This document shows, piece by piece, positions 50,414 through 57,863 of a DNA stretch of 64,000 nt (within the stretch, counting starts at the first letter, position 1; every line of letters starts with the position of its first letter). Source of the DNA: Cnuella takakiae. Its GTDB lineage: Bacteria; Bacteroidota; Bacteroidia; Chitinophagales; Chitinophagaceae. The translations under genes were made by a program, and so were the position numbers. The stretch is from contig NZ_MTFE01000010.1 in NCBI RefSeq assembly GCF_001953305.1, positions 3,042,772 through 3,106,771 of the forward strand, read 5' to 3'. The notes under the pieces are model-generated. The model worked only from the letters and a program-made list of their open reading frames with translations. It ran no database searches and had not been told where the DNA came from.

Positions 50414-52248
50414 TTTTTTCCTGCGTTTTTGGTGAAAACAATATTTGGCCGGGGCACCTCAGGCTTGTCGCTACCCATGTAAAAACTGGTATGCTGTGGC
50501 TGGTTATAACCTACATTTTGCGCAGCCACTCCCTGGCGGTATTGCAGGTCGTGCATTAGTGTGTACTGAGCGTGCGGCGTAGGAATGGTAGTGCTGTAAA
50601 TACGCAATTCCTTATTGTCGGCGCTCCGGAAAATGACTTCTTCGCGCCAGTCGCCAAGGATATCTGCACTCAGCACCGGGTTGCTTTTGGTGCCGTTGTT
50701 CCAGGTACAGCCATCGGCGGTCAACAGCTTGCCAACGCCGTATTTTTCGATACTGGTTTTATCCAGCAGTTCACGTTCCTTATCGCCATCCCACCACACC
50801 AGGAAATTGGCAGAGCGGGGCATTTCGCCTACCCTTTCCCCCTTGCTATTGAACATGCCTCCGGCACCCAGCCACCAGATTTCACTACCAGGGTTGGTGG
50901 CATCTATGTTGGCGGCAACGCCCCTGCCTACATCGGTACCCGGGGCTGCACTAAACAATATCTTTCCATCTTTGCCATTATACAGGGCTGCGCCAAAACC
51001 ATCGCCTCCATTTTCCAGTTCGTGGATGCCAAATACCTCAAGGCCCGGGTTGCTAGGGTCATGGTCAGTAACGTGGAGCGCATCGCCATGTTTTAACCCG
51101 GTGCTGTATTTTCCCTTTCCATCATCATCCACCACCATGGAGCCATATACGATTTCGTCCTTGCCATCGCCATCAATATCAGCGGCGGTGAGGTTGTGGT
51201 TGCCCTGGCCCGAAAAGGGATTGCTGCCTTTTTGTGAGTCAAAAACCCAACGGCTTTTGAGCTGCCCGTTTTGCCAGTCCCAGGCTGCCAACACCGTGCG
51301 GCCATAATAGCCGCGGCACATCACCACGCTGGGGTGTTTGCCATCGAGGTATGCGATACAGGCAAGGAAGCGGTCGGCACGGTTGCCATAGCTATCGGTT
51401 CGGCCATTGCCGCCATCGCCTCCCCAGCCATCAATAGGATAACGCGAAGGAATATAATCGGTAGTAGCCAGTGCCTTCCCGGTAAGGCCGTCGAAAATGG
51501 TAAAGTATTCGGGCCCATCAAGGATGCGGCCCTGAGTATTTACATAATGTTTGGTGCTGTCGCCAATAACGGCACCTGTGCCGTCAATGGTGCCATCGGC
51601 GGTTTTCATGGCCAGTTCGGCACGGCCATCGCCATCGAGGTCGTACACCATAAAATGGGTATAGTGGGCACCTTCCCTGATGTTGGGACCCAGGTTGATG
51701 GTCCAGAGCAGTTGCCCTTCCAGGGTATATGCCTGGAAGATGGGTGGGTCGGTTGGTCCTGCGTGCGAGTTGTCGTGGGCACGGCCGGTTTGGTGGAGCA
51801 CGATCTCGTAATCGCCATCGCCATCGAGGTCGCCTACCGATCCATCGTTGGGCGTGTAACCGGGTATGGTTTGCAGCGGTAGGGATAGATAGCCTTGCGC
51901 CGTTTTGCCTGCCGCCAATTGGAAGGAATCCATTCCGCTTTCTTTTCCTTTCAACAGCTGCCGAATATAGTACGTGGCAGCACCTTCATCCACTGCATCC
52001 ATAAAGTTGGAAACCTGCAGAGGCTTTGCATTTCGCCTTTCCAGCTGCCCGCCAGCTGCACGGCGGTATAGGTTGAAACGTGTTTCATCAGGGTCGGTGC
52101 CAAGTATGCGCCAGCTGATAAATACAGAATCGGGTGCGGTACGCAAGGCTACCATGCCCCGGTTAAGCGCTTCAGCCTGCCTTTGCGCAAAGCTGGTGAA
52201 ACCGGATAAAGCAAAAACTAAAAGGAGCAATTTTGCAGCAGTACGCAT
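50410..52248 (-). CDS. Rhamnogalacturonan lyase, PL11
   Basis: 612 residues from the ATG at 52248 (signal peptide MRTAAKLLLLVFALSGFTSFA). Eight-bladed beta-propeller lyase: an N-terminal FnIII-like domain, then Ca-binding-like repeats DLDGDGDYEIVL and DLDGDGRAELAMK, GPEYFTIFDGLTGKAL, and YYGRTVLAAWDW. These match PL11 family rhamnogalacturonan endolyases, which cut the rhamnosyl-(1,4)-galacturonosyl linkage by beta-elimination. Upstream of two CE12 genes and GH105 in the same direction; a small gap separates it from GH28. Secreted to the periplasm. Confidence 0.94.
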   Translation of the reverse strand: MRTAAKLLLLVFALSGFTSFAQRQAEALNRGMVALRTAPDSVFISWRILGTDPDETRFNLYRRAAGGQLERRNAKPLQVSNFMDAVDEGAATYYIRQLLKGKESGMDSFQLAAGKTAQGYLSLPLQTIPGYTPNDGSVGDLDGDGDYEIVLHQTGRAHDNSHAGPTDPPIFQAYTLEGQLLWTINLGPNIREGAHYTHFMVYDLDGDGRAELAMKTADGTIDGTGAVIGDSTKHYVNTQGRILDGPEYFTIFDGLTGKALATTDYIPSRYPIDGWGGDGGNGRTDSYGNRADRFLACIAYLDGKHPSVVMCRGYYGRTVLAAWDWQNGQLKSRWVFDSQKGSNPFSGQGNHNLTAADIDGDGKDEIVYGSMVVDDDGKGKYSTGLKHGDALHVTDHDPSNPGLEVFGIHELENGGDGFGAALYNGKDGKILFSAAPGTDVGRGVAANIDATNPGSEIWWLGAGGMFNSKGERVGEMPRSANFLVWWDGDKERELLDKTSIEKYGVGKLLTADGCTWNNGTKSNPVLSADILGDWREEVIFRSADNKELRIYSTTIPTPHAQYTLMHDLQYRQGVAAQNVGYNQPQHTSFYMGSDKPEVPRPNIVFTKNAGKK

Positions 52249-52276
52249 TGGTAGTATAGGGATAGTGAATTTTGAA

Positions 52277-53740
52277 TTAATGGCTGACACTGGTTTCTGT
52301 ATTGGTCAGCCCGGTGATGTTGCGGCTTGCTTTTACCCGGAGGGGTTTGCCATCAGCAGCTTCGATGGTCATGTTGTTAAAAATCCAGTTGGCAGCATGT
52401 GTCAGCTCGCCTGCTTCTTTTGTACCGACCCTTGTTTTTTCAAAATAAAAACCTTCCAACACCGAAGCTTCCAGCCCCTGTGCATTGATTGCCCGGGTAC
52501 TGTTGGTAGCCTGCACACCCGATACATAGATGTTGCGGAATTGCGGGATACCCTTGCTTTCGGGTGTTACTTTCTGGAGCATGGTTTTCCAGTGCTGCGG
52601 CACTTTGGAGGTGTCCATACCGGCAGGCACTGTAGCATAGGAATAAGCAGGGTTCCAGTTCATGGTAAACTGGAAAGCCGTGCGTACGCTGTCCATTTCA
52701 ATGTTGCGAAAATGGATGTCTTCTACTACCCCGCCGCGAGTTGTTGCCGACTTGATTTGTAGTCCATTGGAGGTGCCTTTTGCCACCAGGTTGTATGCCA
52801 GCACATGCCTGATGCTGCCCGATGTTTCGCTGCCCATGGTGAGCAGGCCGGCGCCCCTGCGGGCAATGCTGTTGCGGATCACAACGTATTCCGTAGGGCG
52901 GTTTACCCGGAGTCCGTCCCAGTCGCGGCCGGCTTTGAGACAGAAATCATCATCGTTGCAATCGATGTCGCAGTTTTCTACCAGCACCCAGCTCGAAGAG
53001 TCGATATCAATGCCATCGGTGCTGGGGCCATGGCCATCTTCGTTGTTGCGGATGGTTACCCCGTCAACAGTTACATGGTGCGAATACAGAACCTGTACGG
53101 TCCAGAAGCCGGCATTTGAAAAGGTTATTCCTTTGATTTCAATATTGGAGGATTCCTGCACCAGCAGGGTGCGTACCCTTTGCGCATCGTAGTCTACAAT
53201 CCAGCGGAGGCCGCGGGCTTCATAGTCCTTGCGCATGGCCCAGTACTTGTCCCAGCAAAACTTACCCCTTGCATTCACCTTGCCTTCCCCGCTGATAGCC
53301 ACCCCCTTTTGTCCGATCACATTGATGAGGGCCGCGGGCCAGGGCATCTCCATACCGGCAATACGGGTATTGATGGTGGGGTAATCGGCGAAGTTCTGGC
53401 TGCCCAGGATCAGTACGCCCTTGGGAATGTTGAGGTGTACGCCCTTTTTCAGGAAGATGGCGCCCATGAGGTAGGTGCCCGGCTCAAAGCTTACCGTACC
53501 GCCACCGGCTTTTGCGCAAGCATCAATAGCAGCTTGAATCGCTTTGGTGGCACCCGTGGTACCATTACCTTTTGCGCCGTACTGATTTACCAGGAACTGT
53601 TTTTTTAAAAAATGGAGTTTGCCTGCACCTACCTTTCCTGCCCATGCAGGCATGGCGAAAGCGGCCTTTTGCGCCCCTGCACAAACAGGAACACCAGCCA
53701 GGAGGCAAGCAGCAAAAAGAAACCGGCAAAAGGCAATCAT
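52277..53740 (-). CDS. GH28-family protein with altered active site
   Basis: 487 residues with signal peptide (MIAFCRFLFAACLLAGVPVCAGA). Right-handed beta-helix: FLVNQYGAKGNGTTGATKAIQ, STDGIDIDSS (motif I), NDDDFCLKAGRD (motif II). In canonical polygalacturonases the next motifs are GHG and RIK; here Ala297 stands for His (GAGLLTMGSETSG) and Gln328 for Arg (GLQIK). Retaining the acidic DD while losing these suggests another specificity than simple polygalacturonan, or a different member of GH28. Together with PL11, CE12 and GH105 it still points to a pectic substrate. Same strand as PL11; shares the promoter gap with the divergent esterase gene. Confidence 0.86.
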   Translation of the reverse strand: MIAFCRFLFAACLLAGVPVCAGAQKAAFAMPAWAGKVGAGKLHFLKKQFLVNQYGAKGNGTTGATKAIQAAIDACAKAGGGTVSFEPGTYLMGAIFLKKGVHLNIPKGVLILGSQNFADYPTINTRIAGMEMPWPAALINVIGQKGVAISGEGKVNARGKFCWDKYWAMRKDYEARGLRWIVDYDAQRVRTLLVQESSNIEIKGITFSNAGFWTVQVLYSHHVTVDGVTIRNNEDGHGPSTDGIDIDSSSWVLVENCDIDCNDDDFCLKAGRDWDGLRVNRPTEYVVIRNSIARRGAGLLTMGSETSGSIRHVLAYNLVAKGTSNGLQIKSATTRGGVVEDIHFRNIEMDSVRTAFQFTMNWNPAYSYATVPAGMDTSKVPQHWKTMLQKVTPESKGIPQFRNIYVSGVQATNSTRAINAQGLEASVLEGFYFEKTRVGTKEAGELTHAANWIFNNMTIEAADGKPLRVKASRNITGLTNTETSVSH

Positions 53741-54041
53741 CAGTTTATGCTTAACAAGTAAAAGGTTCAGCCCTTAAAGGGACAAACTGGCTAAAATTAA
53801 GTTACGCTCCCTGTGTACCATCCTGCCTTGTCCTGTTGAAAGCATAAGGCCAGGCAATAGCCTGTACATTTAGCATAAGGAAAGAACCTGCGCGGGAGAT
53901 GTTGTAGGTGTTTCGGTTTTGCTTTTCCTCCATGCAAGTGGCAGTTGATAAAATCTGTTGGTGCAAAACAAGACTCTGGTTCATTCTTCCCCTAACTTTC
54001 CTGCGTACAACCAACAAACCCCACCCCGGAAAAAAAGGATC
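53741..54041. other. 301-bp gap between divergent genes, no gene seen
   Basis: It should contain the promoters of GH28 (minus) and the esterase (plus). I see AT-rich parts (near 53741-53800 and 53870-53970) but no certain promoter element, repeat or ORF. Confidence 0.6.
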
Positions 54042-54959
54042 ATGAAAAGAACTGCCTTACTAACTATTGCCGCCATGTTTACATTATCCGTATATGGACA
54101 GGAACACACCCTTCCCCTCTACCCTGCCGGAAAGGTGCCCAACTGGAAAGATGCCGGCGAAAAAGAACAGGCCGAAGTAAATGAGATCGTACGGTACAGC
54201 CTGGTTCAGGAGCCCAATATCGCGGTGTTCCTGCCGCCCAAACGTATTGCTACAGGGCAGGCCGTGGTGGTATGTCCCGGTGGTGGCTATGGCGTGCTGG
54301 CCTACGACTGGGAAGGTACCAGCGTAGCCAAATGGCTCAACAGCAAGGGTATTGCTGCGGTGGTGCTCAAGTACCGCCTGCCCAATGCTAAAAGCAATAT
54401 TACGCCGCACCTCACGCCGCTGATGGATGCCAAGCGGGCCATCCGCATGGTGCGTGCCAACGCCCCGCAGTGGAATGTGCAGCCAGGCAAAGTTGGTGTG
54501 ATGGGCTTTTCTGCCGGTGGCCACCTTGCCTCCACGTTGGGAACTCATTTTGATGCGGGCAACAAGACTGCTACCGACTCCGTGGAGCGCTTTTCTTCCC
54601 GCCCCGACTTTATGGTATTGATTTACCCAGTCATTACCATGGATAAACAGTATACACACAGCGGTTCGCGCAACTACCTTATTGGCGCCAACCCCTCTGC
54701 CGATTTGGTGCAGTTGTACTCCAACGAGCTGCAGGTAAGCAAGGAAACACCATCCACATTTATTGTTCACTCCACCGATGATAAGGGCGTACCTGTTGAA
54801 AACAGCCTGCTGTTTTACCAGGCACTAAAGGCCAAGGAGGTTCCTGCCGAAATGCATATCTACCCATACGGCGGTCATGGTTTTGGATTGGCTACCGGCC
54901 GCGGCTACCTGGAAAGCTGGTCAGACAGGTGTCTGGATTGGATGCGGAGTTTAAAATAA
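54042..54959 (+). CDS. Alpha/beta hydrolase, probable acetyl esterase of the pectin locus
   Basis: 305 residues from the ATG at 54042, opening a signal peptide (MKRTALLTIAAMFTLSVYG); upstream in-frame codons (GTG at 53958) are not used for this reason. Alpha/beta fold: VVVCPGGGYGVLAYDWEG (oxyanion-side, resembling HGGG), nucleophile elbow MGFSAGGHLAS (Ser157), and YPYGGHGFGLATGRG (catalytic His). It resembles esterases that deacetylate plant polysaccharides (xylan or pectin). Divergent from GH28 and followed at once by a strong terminator. Periplasmic; specificity inferred from context. Confidence 0.82.
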   Translation: MKRTALLTIAAMFTLSVYGQEHTLPLYPAGKVPNWKDAGEKEQAEVNEIVRYSLVQEPNIAVFLPPKRIATGQAVVVCPGGGYGVLAYDWEGTSVAKWLNSKGIAAVVLKYRLPNAKSNITPHLTPLMDAKRAIRMVRANAPQWNVQPGKVGVMGFSAGGHLASTLGTHFDAGNKTATDSVERFSSRPDFMVLIYPVITMDKQYTHSGSRNYLIGANPSADLVQLYSNELQVSKETPSTFIVHSTDDKGVPVENSLLFYQALKAKEVPAEMHIYPYGGHGFGLATGRGYLESWSDRCLDWMRSLK

Positions 54960-54963
54960 AACG

Positions 54964-55004
54964 CCATAAAAAAAGCAGCGGTCGTACCGCTGCTTTTTTT
55001 ATGG
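54964..55004. terminator. Strong bidirectional terminator
   Basis: Perfect 19-bp inverted repeat (54964-54982 and 54986-55004; core GCAGCGGT / ACCGCTGC, flanked by seven A and seven T) with a 3-nt loop. It ends the esterase gene (plus) and the acetyltransferase side (minus). Confidence 0.96.
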
Positions 55005-55072
55005 AGGAATCCTTGCTGATAAATATAATTTGTTGAAGCTGTTTTGTCTACGCTGCTATTAATTCAGTGCAC

Positions 55073-55540
55073 TTATTCAGGCTTGGTCTTTACACTTCCT
55101 TTCTTATAATTCTTCCAGTCTTTAACGGTCATTTCAAACTTTATCTCGCCTGAGCCATGCACCCCTTTCTCTGCCCAACCTGATTTTCGATAAAAGATTT
55201 CGGCTCTTGTTTTTGGAGCTGTGCTTAACCAGATATCTTTTGCCGTTTGACTGAAGTACCAGTCAAGCATGGTGTCGTGAAGCAGTCTGCCGGCTCCCTG
55301 CTTTTCCAGGTCAGGGTGAACAAATAAGGCCCACACATTATTTGCAACCAGGTCAACAATGGCAAAGCCACTAACTTTTCCGCCCAATTCGCATACCCAG
55401 CCCTTACCTCTTTTGTTTATGTAGGTATTGCAATCATCGTCTGTGACCCTTTTGGGATCAGAAAGTCTATTTTCCCTGACAGCATGTCGAATGATTTGAA
55501 TTTGCTTGATGTCACCTGTCGTTGCTTCCCGGATGATCAT
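55073..55540 (-). CDS. GNAT-family N-acetyltransferase
   Basis: 155 residues. GNAT fold: MIIREATTGDIKQIQIIRHAV (beta1-alpha1), GFAIVDLVANNVWALFVHPDLEKQGAGRLLHD (beta4, acetyl-CoA loop variant of Q/RxxGxG/A) and IFYRKSGWAEKG (beta6). Substrate unknown. The surrounding 1.7 kb is richer in A/T than the sugar-enzyme genes on both sides. No partner gene adjoins. Confidence 0.86.
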   Translation of the reverse strand: MIIREATTGDIKQIQIIRHAVRENRLSDPKRVTDDDCNTYINKRGKGWVCELGGKVSGFAIVDLVANNVWALFVHPDLEKQGAGRLLHDTMLDWYFSQTAKDIWLSTAPKTRAEIFYRKSGWAEKGVHGSGEIKFEMTVKDWKNYKKGSVKTKPE

Positions 55541-55724
55541 GATAAAGAGTTGGTAGCAAAGTATCTAAGCTAACCCACCATTGTTCCATCGAAGGTTCAA
55601 CGCATTGCCGAAGGTGGCGCAATAAGGCAAGGTGAGCTTCACTAAAGTATAAAAGCAAAATTAAAAACTGATAGCCCGCCGATGTTTATTAACCCCACCT
55701 TTGGCGATGGGCTATTGGCAGCAA

Positions 55725-56378
55725 CTAAAGCTTGGCGTAACCCAGCCTTTCAATTTCTTCATGGCTTTCAGCTAAATGGGTTTTTCCATCTGTTAGTACA
55801 TAAAGGTTGTCACAAATGTCAAGCACTTGTCTGTACAAATGGTCTGTGATCAATAGGCCTTTATTCTTTTTCTCCTCCATCAGCAATTCTTTTACTTTTT
55901 CGATCTGCAGCGGACTTAAGTGGGTGAAAGGCTCGTCCAGCATAGCGAAGGCTGATTTTGATTTTACGATAACGTACAGTTCCAACAACCTTTGACCACC
56001 ACCTGAAAGGCTGCCGACTGCAGCCTTATATTGTGACGCTAGTTCAGGAAATATTTCTGCAAATGGGGCGAAGTCTAAAGAAAAGTCATGAAACACTCTT
56101 TTTACCGAGAGTGACTTAAGAATATAATTAAACTGGGGGAGGTAAACTAACAAGTCCGCCCTTTTAAATACTGCATGGTATGCCTGGCCATCAATACGAA
56201 CAGATTTCTCACATTTCAGTGTGCCATGGATGATTTTCATCAAACATGATTTCCCCTGCCCATTTCTGCCAAGCAAACCTGTAATTTTTCCGGTTTCACA
56301 TTTCAAGTATACATTGGACAAAATTACCCGATTGCCAAATTGAAGTTGTATACTGTCAGCTTCCAGTTTATGAATCAT
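55725..56378 (-). CDS. ABC transporter ATP-binding protein
   Basis: 217 residues: Walker A GRNGQGKS (37-44), Q-loop YLPQF (about 79-83), signature LSGGGQR (124-130; the usual LSGGQ with an extra Gly), Walker B AFAMLDEP (143-150) and H-loop ITDHLYRQ. It sits as a four-base ATGA overlap just after a small membrane gene, with which it should form the transporter. Compared with standard exporters it is short and lacks other domains. No substrate can be told. In an AT-richer patch. Confidence 0.92.
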   Translation of the reverse strand: MIHKLEADSIQLQFGNRVILSNVYLKCETGKITGLLGRNGQGKSCLMKIIHGTLKCEKSVRIDGQAYHAVFKRADLLVYLPQFNYILKSLSVKRVFHDFSLDFAPFAEIFPELASQYKAAVGSLSGGGQRLLELYVIVKSKSAFAMLDEPFTHLSPLQIEKVKELLMEEKKNKGLLITDHLYRQVLDICDNLYVLTDGKTHLAESHEEIERLGYAKL

Positions 56379-56683
56379 TTGAACTTATAAGTCTGGATAA
56401 TAAGAAAAAGAAAAAGAATGAAATCAAAAGTTAGGGTAACAACCCATAAGCGGGTTTTTGGAATGCCTAGATTCTGATAATAGTAGTATTCTTTCCGCTT
56501 GTAATTATTGATGAAATTGTAAATAAACGCGAGGCTCGCAATTTTGAGCCAGAACAATCCAGAGTAGGCGCTGAATCCATACTTCCAGAAAATACTTAAA
56601 CAAAATGCATTAATAACCAGCGACGCAAAGAAGAAACTTCTGTAGAAAGTCCAAATAAGCCGTATAGTTTTGATTGGTTGCAT
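56375..56683 (-). CDS. Small membrane subunit paired with ABC ATPase
   Basis: 102 residues from the ATG at 56683 (MQPIKTIRLIWTFYR); GTG at 56701 is an alternative. Three hydrophobic stretches (FFFASLVINAFCLSIF, LFWLKIASLAFIYNFI, LWVVTLTFDFILFLFLII) separated by a tyrosine-rich basic loop (NNYKRKEYYYYQNLG). The stop overlaps the ATPase start as ATGA. A full ABC permease needs at least six spans, so this protein would have to oligomerise or act with a subunit elsewhere. Function not known. Confidence 0.8.
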   Translation of the reverse strand: MQPIKTIRLIWTFYRSFFFASLVINAFCLSIFWKYGFSAYSGLFWLKIASLAFIYNFINNYKRKEYYYYQNLGIPKTRLWVVTLTFDFILFLFLIIQTYKFK

Positions 56684-56859
56684 GGTGATGGCTGCCAACA
56701 CTTAAATATACGCAGCTCCTTGCTCCATTTACCATCGATTACCAATTGAATTTGGAACAAGGGATGCACGGTAATTGTAACAACATGGTTTTTCTACAGC
56801 AACTGTGTTCAGAAAATCCAGGCTCAACCAAACAGTCCTTCCTGGCCCAAAATCCAACA

Positions 56860-56887
56860 AATATGCCCGGATACATCCGGGCATATT
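56860..56887 (-). terminator. Hairpin after the GH43 gene
   Basis: Perfect 13-bp arms AATATGCCCGGAT / ATCCGGGCATATT with a 2-nt loop, just past the stop at 56891. U-tract weak (TTTGTTGG). Confidence 0.8.
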
Positions 56888-56890
56888 CTC

Positions 56891-57853
56891 TTAAGGCCTT
56901 GTTTGTTTTACCTGTTCAGCCAAAGCATTCTGGAGCTTGCTGAATGCATCAGTTGTAATGCTGAATACCGTGCCGTGGCGGATGCCCGGCGGCATGGACA
57001 GTTGGGCGGAGATATCCTCCCAGTTTTGAAGGTCTTTGGAGCGGAGGGCACCATAGCGGTGGTCGCGGTATTTGTCAAAGTACACCACCCAGTGGTTATC
57101 TATTTTAACTGCCGTAGGACCCTCAGCCCAGTACTTGCCGGTGATGGGTGCCGAGGCCTTGCTGTATGGTCCTTCGATATTCTTTGCCCTTGCTATGCGG
57201 ATATTCTTTTCTTCAGGCCACCGGGTTTCGTTTTTCAGGAACATGAGGTATCCCCTGCCTTCCTGTACAATGGAGGCATCAATTACGCTGTAACCGGGTT
57301 CGTACAAAAGTTTGGCGGGTGAGAAATGTACAAAATCAGGGGTGGTAACATAATACATCCGGTGGTTGTAACTGCTTTCAGCAGCCGTGTCCTTATTAGG
57401 GTAGCGGCCTGCAATGGTCGTAGCCCAGTAGATGATGTACTGTTTGGAACGGGGATCATAATTCAGCTCGGGTGCCCAGCAGTTGCGGGCACTGTCCGTT
57501 CCTTCCATCACGGGCAGGTAGCGCTGCTCGCTCCAGTGGACGAGGTCTTTTGAATAGGCATAACCAATGCCTTTTGCATTCCAGCTTACCGTCCACACCA
57601 TGTGGTACAGCCCGTCCGGACCGATGGTGATGTGCGGGTCGCGCATCAGCCGGTCTTTGGAAACTGTTGGCCGAAGGAAGCTGCTGTCCTCCTTAAGCGC
57701 CGACCATTTCAACCCATCATGGCTATAAGCCAGGTGGAGGCCATCCTGTCCGTTTTGTTTGAAATAGGAAAACAGGTACACGGGCTTGTTTTGTTGCGCC
57801 TGCACCGTACAGGCAATGCACAAAGCGGCCAGGCATAGAAGAAGGTATCGCAT
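56891..57853 (-). CDS. GH43-family glycoside hydrolase
   Basis: 320 residues from the ATG at 57853 (signal peptide MRYLLLCLAALCIACTVQA). Five-bladed propeller features: YLFSYFKQNGQDGLHLAYSHDG, RDPHITIGPDGLYHMVWTV (Asp), CWAPELNYD and WAEGPTAVKI (Glu). These are the positions of the GH43 base, pKa modulator and acid, so it likely cleaves arabinofuranosyl or galactosyl/xylosyl residues from side chains of rhamnogalacturonan-I. The gene begins 10 bases after the GH2 stop; co-transcribed with it. Confidence 0.86.
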   Translation of the reverse strand: MRYLLLCLAALCIACTVQAQQNKPVYLFSYFKQNGQDGLHLAYSHDGLKWSALKEDSSFLRPTVSKDRLMRDPHITIGPDGLYHMVWTVSWNAKGIGYAYSKDLVHWSEQRYLPVMEGTDSARNCWAPELNYDPRSKQYIIYWATTIAGRYPNKDTAAESSYNHRMYYVTTPDFVHFSPAKLLYEPGYSVIDASIVQEGRGYLMFLKNETRWPEEKNIRIARAKNIEGPYSKASAPITGKYWAEGPTAVKIDNHWVVYFDKYRDHRYGALRSKDLQNWEDISAQLSMPPGIRHGTVFSITTDAFSKLQNALAEQVKQTRP

Positions 57854-57863
57854 TGGGGGTGGT

